This document shows positions 55,248-63,704 of a DNA stretch of 64,000 nt, in pieces (positions within the stretch are counted from its first letter, which is position 1; the number at the start of each line of letters is the position of its first letter). The stretch comes from Nonomuraea indica. GTDB lineage: Bacteria; Actinomycetota; Actinomycetes; Streptosporangiales; Streptosporangiaceae. Where the stretch lies: contig NZ_KZ559467.1 in assembly GCF_002850745.1 (NCBI RefSeq), positions 383,319 through 447,318 of the forward strand. The letters are read 5' to 3'. Below the pieces are notes generated by a model, which searched no databases, was not told where the DNA came from, and saw nothing but the letters and a program-made list of their open reading frames with translations. Made by a program: the position numbers and the translations under genes.

Positions 55248-55888
55248 TGTTGTCTCCTTGGGTCGACCACTGCGGGGGCGGGTGGACTGGCCGCGGGCAG
55301 CGCAGGTTCGGGCAGTTGGTCGTAGGCGACCAGCCCGGTGGACTCGAGCAGCGTCATGTGCTTCATGACCACGTTCAGCGTGTGCTGGCTGAACCTTCTG
55401 ATCTCGCTGTTGCGGGTGCCTGCCCGCACGCCTGCCACGACGGAGAAGACCTTGCCGTGGGCCGCGCGCAGCAGCTGCGCGAAGTCCTTGTCGAACGCGG
55501 AGCCGCTCTGCGCGCCCAACTGGGCCATCCAGCTCTGCTGGTCCGGACTGGGGACGTCGGGCAGCGGGACGCCGAGCCGGGCCGCGTACTGGCGGGTGAC
55601 CAGGTCGAGCTTGGTGTGGTCTTCCACCAGGTGCATCCCGACTTCCTTGACCCGCTGGGAGTCGGCGCGCTCCTGCGCCAGCCGGCCCATGGGTATCTCC
55701 CAGAGTCCTGCCTGCCGGACCTTGGCCAGCAGGTCACGATCCGCCGGCCCCAGAGGACCGGAGGGCAGCACCGACCACTCGGCGGACACGGGCGCGGTCG
55801 CGGGTGGCATGACCAGGAGGATCGTCACCACCGCGGCCACGGCGAAGCCGCCGAACATGAGGACCTCACCGCGTAAAAGCCTGTGCAT
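55244..55888 (-). CDS. Exported DUF4142 protein
   Basis: A 214-residue protein with an N-terminal hydrophobic signal or anchor (about residues 10-34) and a DUF4142 ferritin-like helical domain (RDLLAKVRQAGLWEIPMGRLAQERADSQRVKEVGMHLVEDHTKLDLVTRQYAARLGVPLPD ...). The His-containing helices resemble those of DUF305. A Pro/Ala tail ends the protein. ATG 55888 is annotated; ATG 55858 has a better ribosome binding site (TGAGG, 6 nt) and would still leave a complete signal peptide. It overlaps the DUF1996 gene and diverges from the ECF sigma gene. Confidence 0.85.
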   Translation of the reverse strand: MHRLLRGEVLMFGGFAVAAVVTILLVMPPATAPVSAEWSVLPSGPLGPADRDLLAKVRQAGLWEIPMGRLAQERADSQRVKEVGMHLVEDHTKLDLVTRQYAARLGVPLPDVPSPDQQSWMAQLGAQSGSAFDKDFAQLLRAAHGKVFSVVAGVRAGTRNSEIRRFSQHTLNVVMKHMTLLESTGLVAYDQLPEPALPAASPPAPAVVDPRRQQ

Positions 55889-55996
55889 GGTGGGAGGTAC
55901 GCGGGCATCAGCGGGCCGGTTCAGCCATACCGGTGAATAGTTACAAATGACTGGAGTTATCGGAGTGGCTACCGCCCGCATAACGAAGGTGTAAAG
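55889..55996. promoter_or_regulatory. Divergent promoter region, DUF4142 operon and ECF sigma
   Basis: The 108-bp gap has an AT-rich core (55935-55965) with TGTAAC in the minus direction, resembling the AAC-type -35 boxes of ECF sigma factors. Autoregulation of both sides by the adjacent sigma factor is possible but not demonstrated. Confidence 0.35.
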
Positions 55997-56551
55997 ATGT
56001 GCCCCGTGCTAAGTCACCTCGACGGCAGGTTCGAGAGTGCGGATGCCGAGGCGGAGCACCGCATCGCGGTCCTCTACCAGGAGTTCGGCGGCCCTCTGCT
56101 GCGCCACATACGCAAGTCGACAGGTAACGACCTCCAATGGGCTGAGGACGTCGTGCAGGAGACGATCGTCCGAGCCTGGCGTAACTCGGCAAGACTGCAA
56201 TGGGAACCGAGCCTCATCTGGGCGTGGCTGCTGACCGTGGCCCGCCGCATCGTCATCGACGGGCGCCGGCGCAGAAGCGTCCGGCCCCACGAGGTCGAAC
56301 CCCCCGAAGTTGACATGCTGGCCGTCCCCGACGGGTCGGAACGGGCGCTATCGGCGATCGTGGTGGCCGAGGCGCTCCGCAGCCTGTCCGAAGAACACCG
56401 CGAAGTCATTGAGCAGACGTACCTCAGGGACCGTACGATAAGCGAGGCGGCGGAAATCCTGGGGATTCCGCCGGGCACGGTGAAGTCCCGGCTCTACTAC
56501 GGCATCCGGGCTCTCCGCGAACATCTGCGGGACAAGGGGGTAGCCGGGTAA
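55997..56551 (+). CDS. ECF sigma factor
   Basis: A 184-residue sigma factor with region 2 (IAVLYQEFGGPLLRHIRKSTGNDLQWAEDVVQETIVRAWRN) and region 4 (ALRSLSEEHREVIEQTYLRDRTISEAAEILGIPPGTVKSRLYYGIRALREHL), and nothing beyond them. It directs RNA polymerase to its regulon when released from the anti-sigma factor encoded next. AAGG lies 8 nt before ATG 55997; GTG 56006 is an alternative. The stop codon TAA overlaps the next ATG by one base. The divergent DUF4142-DUF1996 operon is a likely target. Confidence 0.93.
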   Translation: MCPVLSHLDGRFESADAEAEHRIAVLYQEFGGPLLRHIRKSTGNDLQWAEDVVQETIVRAWRNSARLQWEPSLIWAWLLTVARRIVIDGRRRRSVRPHEVEPPEVDMLAVPDGSERALSAIVVAEALRSLSEEHREVIEQTYLRDRTISEAAEILGIPPGTVKSRLYYGIRALREHLRDKGVAG

Positions 56552-56748
56552 TGCACGAGGAGGTGGCCGCCTACGCCCTGGGCGTCCTCGACGAGGAGGA
56601 CATCGAGGCGTTCGAGCGCCACCTCGACGGCTGTGAGTCGTGCAGGCGCGAGCTCAAGGAGTTCGCCGAGGTTCCCGGTCAGCTCGACGAGCTGAAGCAT
56701 CTCCCGTCCGCCTCGGAAGACGATCCCCCACGTTCGATGTCGCGTTGA
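56551..56748 (+). CDS. Minimal zinc-binding anti-sigma factor (ZAS domain only)
   Basis: A 65-residue protein consisting of the anti-sigma zinc finger: EEVAAYALGVLDEEDIEAFERHLDGCESCRREL, with the HxxxCxxC motif intact, then a short polar tail. Usual anti-sigma partners have a transmembrane helix and an outer sensor domain; here the frame simply stops, and the following 86 bp contain no continuation in any frame. It may be a complete soluble anti-sigma factor or a truncation. It is coupled to the sigma gene by a TAATG overlap. Confidence 0.82.
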   Translation: MHEEVAAYALGVLDEEDIEAFERHLDGCESCRRELKEFAEVPGQLDELKHLPSASEDDPPRSMSR

Positions 56749-56834
56749 CGTACTCGCCCTTTTCGGGTGATATCGGTACGGCAAGGCGAACGTCCGGTCA
56801 GTGACGCCCGGACGCGATCGGGGAGGTGTGTTCG

Positions 56835-57638
56835 GTGGGGCACAACGCCGATGCGGTCGTCCCCCCGGACAGGCGGTTCGGCGAGGAGGGCGGCAGGCTC
56901 TCCTACGGGGCCTACCTCCGCCTGCCCGAGCTGCTCGCCCAGCAACGGCCCCAGTCCGAGGCGCCCGACGAGCTGCTGTTCATCACGATCCACCAGGTCT
57001 ACGAGCTGTGGTTCAAGCTGCTGCTGCACGAGCTGGAGAAGGCTCGCGACGCGATGTCCGGCGGCGAGCTGTGGCAGGCCAGGCACCAGTTCAGGCGGGT
57101 GCACGCGGTGGAGCGGGTGCTGGTCCAGCAGGTCGAGGTCCTGGAGACGATGACGCCCCAGGACTTCCTCGCCTTCCGCGCCCACCTGTCCCCGGCCAGC
57201 GGCTTCCAGTCCGTGCAGTTCCGCGAGCTGGAGTTCCTGTCGGGGCTGAAGGACACCGGCTACCTGGCACGGCTCAGGGACGCCGACGAGGCCGGACTCG
57301 CCAGACTGCGCCGCAGGCTGGCCGAGCCCACGTTGTGGGATGCTTATCTCACCGCCCTCTCCCAGCGTGGCCTGCCGGTCTCGGACGACGAGATCATGGG
57401 CTCGCTGCTGGCCGTGGCGAGGGACCGCCGGTCGTACGACGACCTGTGGCAACTGGCCGAGGATCTGCTCACGCACGACGAGACCGCCGCGCAGTGGCGG
57501 ACCCGGCACGTGCAGATGGTCGAACGGCAGATCGGCACCAAGTCGGGCACAGGCGGCTCGACGGGCGCCCCCTACCTGCGCGGTAGGACGCGCCTGCACT
57601 ATTTCCCGCTGCTGTGGGAACTTAGGGCCTGGCTATGA
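56835..57638 (+). CDS. kynA: Tryptophan 2,3-dioxygenase
   Basis: A 267-residue haem enzyme opening the indole ring of tryptophan to N-formylkynurenine, the first step of the kynurenine route. Recognised by FITIHQVYELWFKLLLHELE, SGFQSVQFRELEFLSG and HVQMVERQIGTKSGTGGSTGAPYLRGRTRLHYFPLLWELR; the His in RHVQM is the expected axial haem ligand. GGGGAGG lies 8 nt before GTG 56835; an in-frame GTG at 56826 overlaps that site. No kynureninase or formamidase gene is adjacent in this window. The stop overlaps an ATG of the frame leading into the next gene. Confidence 0.95.
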   Translation: MGHNADAVVPPDRRFGEEGGRLSYGAYLRLPELLAQQRPQSEAPDELLFITIHQVYELWFKLLLHELEKARDAMSGGELWQARHQFRRVHAVERVLVQQVEVLETMTPQDFLAFRAHLSPASGFQSVQFRELEFLSGLKDTGYLARLRDADEAGLARLRRRLAEPTLWDAYLTALSQRGLPVSDDEIMGSLLAVARDRRSYDDLWQLAEDLLTHDETAAQWRTRHVQMVERQIGTKSGTGGSTGAPYLRGRTRLHYFPLLWELRAWL

Positions 57639-57676
57639 ATTTGTATGGCAAACCCTCACAAAGGAGTGAGAGCGAC

Positions 57677-60600
57677 ATGCCGCTTGACGAGGCCAAGGAC
57701 GAATTGCTCCAACGAGCGGCGCAGCGATGCGCGGCGGGCAGTGACCATGTGAGCCCCGAGGAGGCCCTGGCCCTGCTGCGCGTGTACTACCGGCACGTCG
57801 CTCCCGAAGACCTGCTCGACCGCAACCTGGTCGACGTCTACGGCCCCGCGATGTCCCACAAGCAGCTCGCCGAGGTGCGCCCCCAGGGCCGGGCGGTGGT
57901 CCGGGCCTTCACCCCGACCGTCGACGAGAACGGCTGGGACCCGGGGCGCTCGGTGGTGGAGGTGGTCACCGACGACATGCCGTTCCTGGTCGACTCGGTG
58001 ACGATGGAGCTCGACCGGCACGACGTCGGCGTCCACCTGGTGGTGCACCCGCAGATGCGGGTCCGGCGCGACGTCACGGGCCGGATGCTCGGCCGCGGCC
58101 AGGACGACGTCACGGGCCAGACGGCGGTCGAGTCGTGGATGCACATCGAGATCGACAAGCAGGCCGACCCGGCGGTGCTCAAGGACCTCGAAGCCGACCT
58201 GCAGCGGGTGCTGGGCGACGTGCGCCACGCGGTGGAGGACTTCGCCAAGATGCGGGCGCTGGCCGTGCAGACGGCCGACGACCTGTCGGACAACCCGCCG
58301 CCCCTGGAACTCGCCGAGGTCGAGGACAGCCTCCAGCTGCTGCGCTGGCTCGCCGACGGGCACTTCACCTTCCTCGGCTACCGCGAGTACCGCCTGGAGA
58401 GCACCGGCGAGGGCGACGCGCTGCGGGCGCTGCCGGGCACCGCCTTCGGCATCCTGCGCGACGACAAGATCGGCTCGACGAGCTTCTCCGTGCTGCCGCC
58501 CGAGGTGCGCGCCAAGGCCAGGGAGAAGCGGCTGCTGATCATCACCAAGGCCAACTCGCGGGCGACCGTGCACCGGGCGGCCTACCTCGACTACATCGGG
58601 GTCAAGCTCTTCTCGCCCGAGGGCGAGGTCATCGGCGAGCGCCGCTTCCTCGGCCTGTTCACGCACATGGCCTACAACGAGTCGATCTCGCGGATCCCGG
58701 TGCTGCGGCGCAAGCTCACCGAGGTGCTGGAGCGCGCCGGGCTGGAGGCCGACAGCCACGACGGCAAGGATCTGATGGAGATCCTGGAGACCTTCCCGCG
58801 CGACGAGCTGTTCCAGACCTCGGTCGAGCAGCTCCTGCCGATCGCGCTCGGCGTGCTGCGGCTGCGCGAGCGCAAGCAGGTCAAGCTCTTCCTGCGCCCC
58901 GACGACTACGGCCGCTACATCTCCTGCCTCATCTACCTGCCGCGCGACCGCTACACCACGCAGGTCCGGCTGAAGATGCAGGAGGTGCTGCTCAAGGCGC
59001 TGGGCGGCAGCACACTCGACTACAGCGCGATGATCGGCGAGTCCGCGCTGGCGCGGCTGCACGTGGTCGTCCGCGGCGGGCGGGGCAAGCTGCTGCCGGC
59101 GCCGCGGGTGGACGTGGAGGAGCTGGAGGCGCGGCTGGCCGCGATCACCCGCTCCTGGCAGGACGACCTGGCCACGGCACTGGTCGAGATGAGCTCCGAG
59201 GAGGAGGCGCCCCGGCTCATCAGGCGCTACCAGTCAGCCTTCCCCGAGGGGTACAAGGCCGACTTCCCGCCCAAGATGGCCGTCGTCGACCTGCGCCGCC
59301 TGGAGCAGCTGCTCGCCGCCGACGACGACCAGGTCGACATCAACCTGTACGAGCCGTACGACGCCACCGAGGGCGAGCGGCGGCTGAAGATCTACAAGGT
59401 CGGCTCGCCCATCTCGCTGTCCAAGGTGCTGCCGCTGATCCAGCGGCTCGGCGTCGAGGTGGTGGACGAACGCCCGTACGAGATCGACGTCGACAACGAC
59501 CCGGGCACGAGGAACGCCTGGATCTACGACTTCGGGCTCCGGTTCACCCCCTCGGAGGAGGTGGACCGCAACGACTTCAAGCGGCTCTTCCAGGACGGCC
59601 TGGTCGCGCTGTGGAAGGGCGAGGTCGAGGCCGACAACTTCAACGCGCTCATCCTGCGCGCCGGCCTGACGTACGAGCAGGCCGAGATCCTGCGGGTCTA
59701 CGCCAAGTACCTGCGCCAGGCGGGCAGCACCTACTCCCAGCGCTACATGGAGCGGGTGCTGAACCACAACGTGCGGCTCGCGCGGCTGCTGGTGCGGCTG
59801 TTCGAGGCCAGGCTCGACCCGCGGCGCGACGAGGACGTGCGCGCCGACCTGGCCGACGCCCTCGGCGAGGAGATCCTCGGCGCGCTTGACGACGTGGCCT
59901 CGCTCGACGAGGACCGCATCCTGCGGGCCTACCTGGAGATGATCCAGGCGACGCTGCGCACCAACTACTTCCAGCGCGACGGTGACCGGCGCAAGCCGTA
60001 CATCTCGCTCAAGTTCGACCCACAGGCGATCAGCGTCCTGCCGCTGCCGCGGCCGAAGTACGAGATCTTCGTCTACTCGCCGCGGGTGGAGGGCGTGCAC
60101 CTGCGCTTCGGGAAGGTCGCGCGGGGCGGGCTGCGCTGGTCCGACCGGATGGAGGACTTCCGCACGGAGATCCTCGGCCTGGTCAAGGCGCAGATGGTGA
60201 AGAACACCGTCATCGTGCCGACCGGCTCCAAGGGCGGATTCGTGGTGAAGCGGCCGCCGAAGACCGGCACCCGCGAGGACGTGCTCGCGGAGGGCGTGGC
60301 CTGCTACCGGATGTTCATCTCCGGACTCCTCGACGTCACCGACAACCTCGTCGACGGCAAGGTCGTGCCGCCGCCCGACGTGGTCCGCCACGACGGCGAC
60401 GACCCCTACCTGGTGGTCGCCGCCGACAAGGGCACGGCGACGTTCTCCGACATCGCCAACGGCGTGGCCAAGGAGTACGGCTTCTGGCTCGGCGACGCCT
60501 TCGCCTCCGGCGGCTCCATCGGCTACGACCACAAGGCCATGGGCATCACCGCCCGCGGCGCCTGGGAGTCGGTCAAGTACCACTTCCGCACGATGGGCGT

Positions 60601-62548
60601 GGACGTCCAGAGCACCGACTTCACCGTGGTCGGCATCGGAGACATGTCGGGCGACGTGTTCGGCAACGGCATGCTGCTGTCCCGGCACATCCGGCTGGTC
60701 GCCGCCTTCGACCACCGCCACATCTTCGTCGACCCCGATCCCGACGCCGCCGCCTCCTACGCCGAGCGGCAGCGGCTGTTCGAGCTGCCGCGCAGCTCGT
60801 GGGCCGACTACGACGCCGGTCTGATCTCCGAGGGCGGCGGCGTCTTCCCGCGCACCGCCAAGTCGGTCCAGATCACGCCGCAGATGCGCGAGGCGCTCGA
60901 CCTGCCGGCCGGCGTGTCGTCCATGGCGCCCAACGACCTGATCAGCGCCATCCTGCGCGCGCCCGTGGACCTGTTGTGGAACGGCGGCATCGGCACCTAC
61001 GTCAAGTCGGGCGCCGAGTCCAACGCCGACGCCGGCGACAAGGCCAACGACCCGCTCCGGATCGACGCCGGCGAGCTGCGCTGCAAGGTCGTCGGCGAGG
61101 GCGGCAACCTCGGCTTCACCCAGCTCGCCCGCATCGAGTTCGCGCTCAACGGCGGGCTGGTCAACACCGACTTCATCGACAACTCCGCGGGCGTCGACAC
61201 CTCCGACCACGAGGTGAACATCAAGATCCTGCTCGACCAGGTCGTCCGCGACGGCGAACTGACCGACAAGCAGCGCAACCAGGTGTTCACCTCGATGACC
61301 GACGAGGTCGCCGATCTCGTGCTGCGCGACAACTACGCCCAGAACGTGGTGCTCGCCGCGGCCCGGTCGCAGGCCGTGGAAATGCTCCACATCCACGCCC
61401 GCTACCTGCGGCGGCTCGAACGCGACGGGCTGGTCAACCGCGAGCTGGAGTTCCTGCCGTCCGACAAGACGCTGGCCGAGCGCCGCCAGGCCCGCCTCGG
61501 GCTGACGGCGCCGGAGTTCTCCGTGCTGCTGGCCTACACCAAGCTCGTGGCCGACGCCGAGCTGCTCGGCTCCGACCTGCCCGACGACCCCTACCTCGCC
61601 TCCTGGCTGGTGTCGTACTTCCCGTCGGCGTTGCGTGAACGCTTCCGCTCCTACATGGACGCCCACCCGCTGCGCCGCGAGATCATCACCACCTGCGTGG
61701 TGAACGAGCTGGTCAACTCCATGGGCACCACGTTCATGTACCGCTTCGCCGAGGAGACCGGCGCCTCGACGCCCGACATCGTGCGCGCCTACCTCGTCAC
61801 CCGGGAGGTCTTCGACCTGCCCAGCTTCTTCCGCCAGGTGGAGGCGCTGGACAACGTCGTCGACACCGCCACCCAGATCGCCATGCTGCTGGAGGCGCGC
61901 AAGCTCGCCGAGCGGGGCACCCGCTGGCTGCTCACCAACCGCCGCCCGCCGCTCGACCTGGAGGGCTCGGCCGGCTTCTTCCTCAAGGGCGTGAACGGCC
62001 TGCTCACGCACCTGCCGAAGCTGCTCACCGGCCCCGACCTGGTGGCCTTCGAGGACCGGCGCGACTCCTTCGTCGCCCGGGGCGTGCCCGTGGAACTGGC
62101 CGAGCGGGTGGCGGCCATGGTGCCCGCCTACTCCACGTTCGACCTGGTGGAGATCGCCTCGGTGACGGGACGGCCGGTCAACGAGGTGGCGGAGGTCTAC
62201 TTCGACCTGGCCGACCGTCTCCAGCTGGCCCGCCTGCGCGAGCGCGTCATCGCCCTGCCGCGCGACAACCGCTGGAACGCCATGGCCCGCTCGGCGCTGC
62301 GCGACGACCTGTACGCGGCGCACGCCTCGCTCACCCGCGAGGTCTTGACCGGCAGCACCCCCGGCCTGTCGCCGGAGGACCGCCTGGCCCGCTGGAGCGA
62401 GGCCAACTCGGCCGCGGTCGGCCGGGCCCGGCAGACGCTGTCGGAGATCTGGGAGAGCGACAACTTCGACCTCGCCACCCTGTCGGTCGCCCTGCGCGCC
62501 GTCAGGACCCTGGTCTCGACCAGCAACCTGCCCCGAGTGGAGGACTGA
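57677..62548 (+). CDS. NAD-specific glutamate dehydrogenase, large (about 180-kDa) type
   Basis: A 1623-residue enzyme converting glutamate to 2-oxoglutarate and ammonia with NAD+. The N-terminal 700 residues are ACT-like regulatory modules of the large class. The catalytic part lies in the middle (GKVARGGLRWSDRMEDFRTEILGLVKAQMVKNTVIVPTGSKGGFVVK), followed by the dinucleotide-binding half (VVGIGDMSGDVFGNGMLLSRHIRLVAAFDHRHIF) and a long C-terminal helical domain. The length matches the streptomycete and mycobacterial enzymes. AAGGAG lies 10 nt before ATG 57677. It is 38 bp after kynA, so the two amino-acid catabolic genes may be cotranscribed. Confidence 0.95.
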   Translation: MPLDEAKDELLQRAAQRCAAGSDHVSPEEALALLRVYYRHVAPEDLLDRNLVDVYGPAMSHKQLAEVRPQGRAVVRAFTPTVDENGWDPGRSVVEVVTDDMPFLVDSVTMELDRHDVGVHLVVHPQMRVRRDVTGRMLGRGQDDVTGQTAVESWMHIEIDKQADPAVLKDLEADLQRVLGDVRHAVEDFAKMRALAVQTADDLSDNPPPLELAEVEDSLQLLRWLADGHFTFLGYREYRLESTGEGDALRALPGTAFGILRDDKIGSTSFSVLPPEVRAKAREKRLLIITKANSRATVHRAAYLDYIGVKLFSPEGEVIGERRFLGLFTHMAYNESISRIPVLRRKLTEVLERAGLEADSHDGKDLMEILETFPRDELFQTSVEQLLPIALGVLRLRERKQVKLFLRPDDYGRYISCLIYLPRDRYTTQVRLKMQEVLLKALGGSTLDYSAMIGESALARLHVVVRGGRGKLLPAPRVDVEELEARLAAITRSWQDDLATALVEMSSEEEAPRLIRRYQSAFPEGYKADFPPKMAVVDLRRLEQLLAADDDQVDINLYEPYDATEGERRLKIYKVGSPISLSKVLPLIQRLGVEVVDERPYEIDVDNDPGTRNAWIYDFGLRFTPSEEVDRNDFKRLFQDGLVALWKGEVEADNFNALILRAGLTYEQAEILRVYAKYLRQAGSTYSQRYMERVLNHNVRLARLLVRLFEARLDPRRDEDVRADLADALGEEILGALDDVASLDEDRILRAYLEMIQATLRTNYFQRDGDRRKPYISLKFDPQAISVLPLPRPKYEIFVYSPRVEGVHLRFGKVARGGLRWSDRMEDFRTEILGLVKAQMVKNTVIVPTGSKGGFVVKRPPKTGTREDVLAEGVACYRMFISGLLDVTDNLVDGKVVPPPDVVRHDGDDPYLVVAADKGTATFSDIANGVAKEYGFWLGDAFASGGSIGYDHKAMGITARGAWESVKYHFRTMGVDVQSTDFTVVGIGDMSGDVFGNGMLLSRHIRLVAAFDHRHIFVDPDPDAAASYAERQRLFELPRSSWADYDAGLISEGGGVFPRTAKSVQITPQMREALDLPAGVSSMAPNDLISAILRAPVDLLWNGGIGTYVKSGAESNADAGDKANDPLRIDAGELRCKVVGEGGNLGFTQLARIEFALNGGLVNTDFIDNSAGVDTSDHEVNIKILLDQVVRDGELTDKQRNQVFTSMTDEVADLVLRDNYAQNVVLAAARSQAVEMLHIHARYLRRLERDGLVNRELEFLPSDKTLAERRQARLGLTAPEFSVLLAYTKLVADAELLGSDLPDDPYLASWLVSYFPSALRERFRSYMDAHPLRREIITTCVVNELVNSMGTTFMYRFAEETGASTPDIVRAYLVTREVFDLPSFFRQVEALDNVVDTATQIAMLLEARKLAERGTRWLLTNRRPPLDLEGSAGFFLKGVNGLLTHLPKLLTGPDLVAFEDRRDSFVARGVPVELAERVAAMVPAYSTFDLVEIASVTGRPVNEVAEVYFDLADRLQLARLRERVIALPRDNRWNAMARSALRDDLYAAHASLTREVLTGSTPGLSPEDRLARWSEANSAAVGRARQTLSEIWESDNFDLATLSVALRAVRTLVSTSNLPRVED

Positions 62549-62561
62549 CCGGCACGGTGGA

Positions 62562-62601
62562 GCCGGTCGGCGACCCCGCCACGGGTGAGGAGCCGACCGG
62601 C
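62562..62601. terminator. Hairpin between convergent GDH and lipoprotein genes
   Basis: GCCGGTCGGC (62562-62571) pairs with GCCGACCGGC (62592-62601) across a 20-nt loop. Confidence 0.4.
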
Positions 62602-62646
62602 ACGGCGGCGCCGGGTCCCCTCCGCGCGGCGGCGGGGCGGGCGGCC

Positions 62647-63657
62647 CTACTCGCCGGAGGCGCGGGTGAGGGCGCCGTCGTGGGCGACGACGCGGGCGGC
62701 GGCCGGGGCCGAGGACGGGGGGACCGCCGTCGCATACTGGTGGGTCTCGGAGAGCCGGAGCGTGCGGCGCAGCACCGGCTCCCCGATGGCCCAGCGGGCC
62801 GGCTCGGGCACCGGGATGAAGTCCTTCTCCGCCGTGCGCGTCGTGGTGGTCGTGGTCCGCGTCAGGGAGTACTGGATCAGCGCCCCGCCGTCGGAGGTGC
62901 GCAGCGCGTAGACGGGGTGGTCGTTGCCGCTGAAGATCGAGTCGTAGCTGAAGCCGGCGAGCTTGGCCTCGTCGCGCTCCACGGAGATCTCCCGGGCGAT
63001 GTCCGTCGTGTGCGGGCCGGGCGCGATGAGCCCGGCCGTCACGCCGCTCGCGCCCGCCTCCGCCACGGTGGCGTGCAGCGGGCCCATGTAGTGGGGGCTG
63101 ATGGTGACGCTCTCGTCCTGGGCGCCCAGGGCCGTCGCGTAGCCGTCGGCGTCGAGCGCGATCTCCGGCGCCCGCTGCCCCTCCAGCAGCCGCGTCGCCG
63201 AGCCGAGCCGCCAGTCGGCGGCCTTGGCGAACGTCAGGAGCGTCAGCGCGTCGTCACGGGTGACGAGCACGCTGAACCACGGAGCCCGCTCCCCGGCCGG
63301 GAAGCGCGGCACGTAGAAGGTGGGCCGCCCCCACGTGTAGCGGGGCGGGCGGTTGCCGGTGGAGGCGAAGGCGGCCGTGGTGAGCAGCGACTCGGAGTCG
63401 CGGGTGATCTGCAGCGACAGCCGCAGGTCGCCGCCCGCGCGCAGCAGGTCGTCGGTGGCGATGAACTCGGCGAACGCCTCGGCGGCGTCGTCCAGGGTGA
63501 CAGCGGGCGGCGCCGGCGTGGGCGTGGGCGTGGAACTCCCGGCGGCGGCCCGGCTGGGCACCGGCGCCGCGGAACCCGAGCAGGCGGCGAGCCCGGCCGT
63601 CCCGGTCAGCAGGGTGACGGCGAGCGCCAGAGCCTTGAGCCGACCAGATGCGCGCAC
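62647..63657 (-). CDS. Lipoprotein of unknown function (DUF8094-like)
   Basis: A 336-residue lipoprotein with lipobox TAGLAACSG (Cys about 26), a Ser/Thr/Pro linker and an extracellular domain of about 280 residues with little similarity I can name. Its beginning resembles actinobacterial DUF8094 proteins (AEAFAEFIATDDLLRAGGDLRLSLQITRDSES). Position beside prfB is common in streptomycetes and relatives. GTG 63657 lies 47 bp from the prfB start; the intergenic gap serves both. Function unknown. Confidence 0.7.
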   Translation of the reverse strand: MRASGRLKALALAVTLLTGTAGLAACSGSAAPVPSRAAAGSSTPTPTPAPPAVTLDDAAEAFAEFIATDDLLRAGGDLRLSLQITRDSESLLTTAAFASTGNRPPRYTWGRPTFYVPRFPAGERAPWFSVLVTRDDALTLLTFAKAADWRLGSATRLLEGQRAPEIALDADGYATALGAQDESVTISPHYMGPLHATVAEAGASGVTAGLIAPGPHTTDIAREISVERDEAKLAGFSYDSIFSGNDHPVYALRTSDGGALIQYSLTRTTTTTTRTAEKDFIPVPEPARWAIGEPVLRRTLRLSETHQYATAVPPSSAPAAARVVAHDGALTRASGE

Positions 63658-63689
63658 CTCGCCATGTTATTCGGGCGCGCGAGGGTCGC

Positions 63690-63695
63690 GTACTC
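63690..63695 (+). promoter_or_regulatory. -10 element of prfB
   Basis: TACTCT sits 9 bp before the prfB GTG, with TTATTC at 63667-63672 as a weak -35 element spaced 17 bp. Confidence 0.35.
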
Positions 63696-63704
63696 TTGGG
63701 AGAC

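Noticed and set aside
59234..62323. A 1029-codon frame antisense to glutamate dehydrogenase
   Set aside because: Low-complexity Val/Gly/His/Asp translation typical of a shadow frame.
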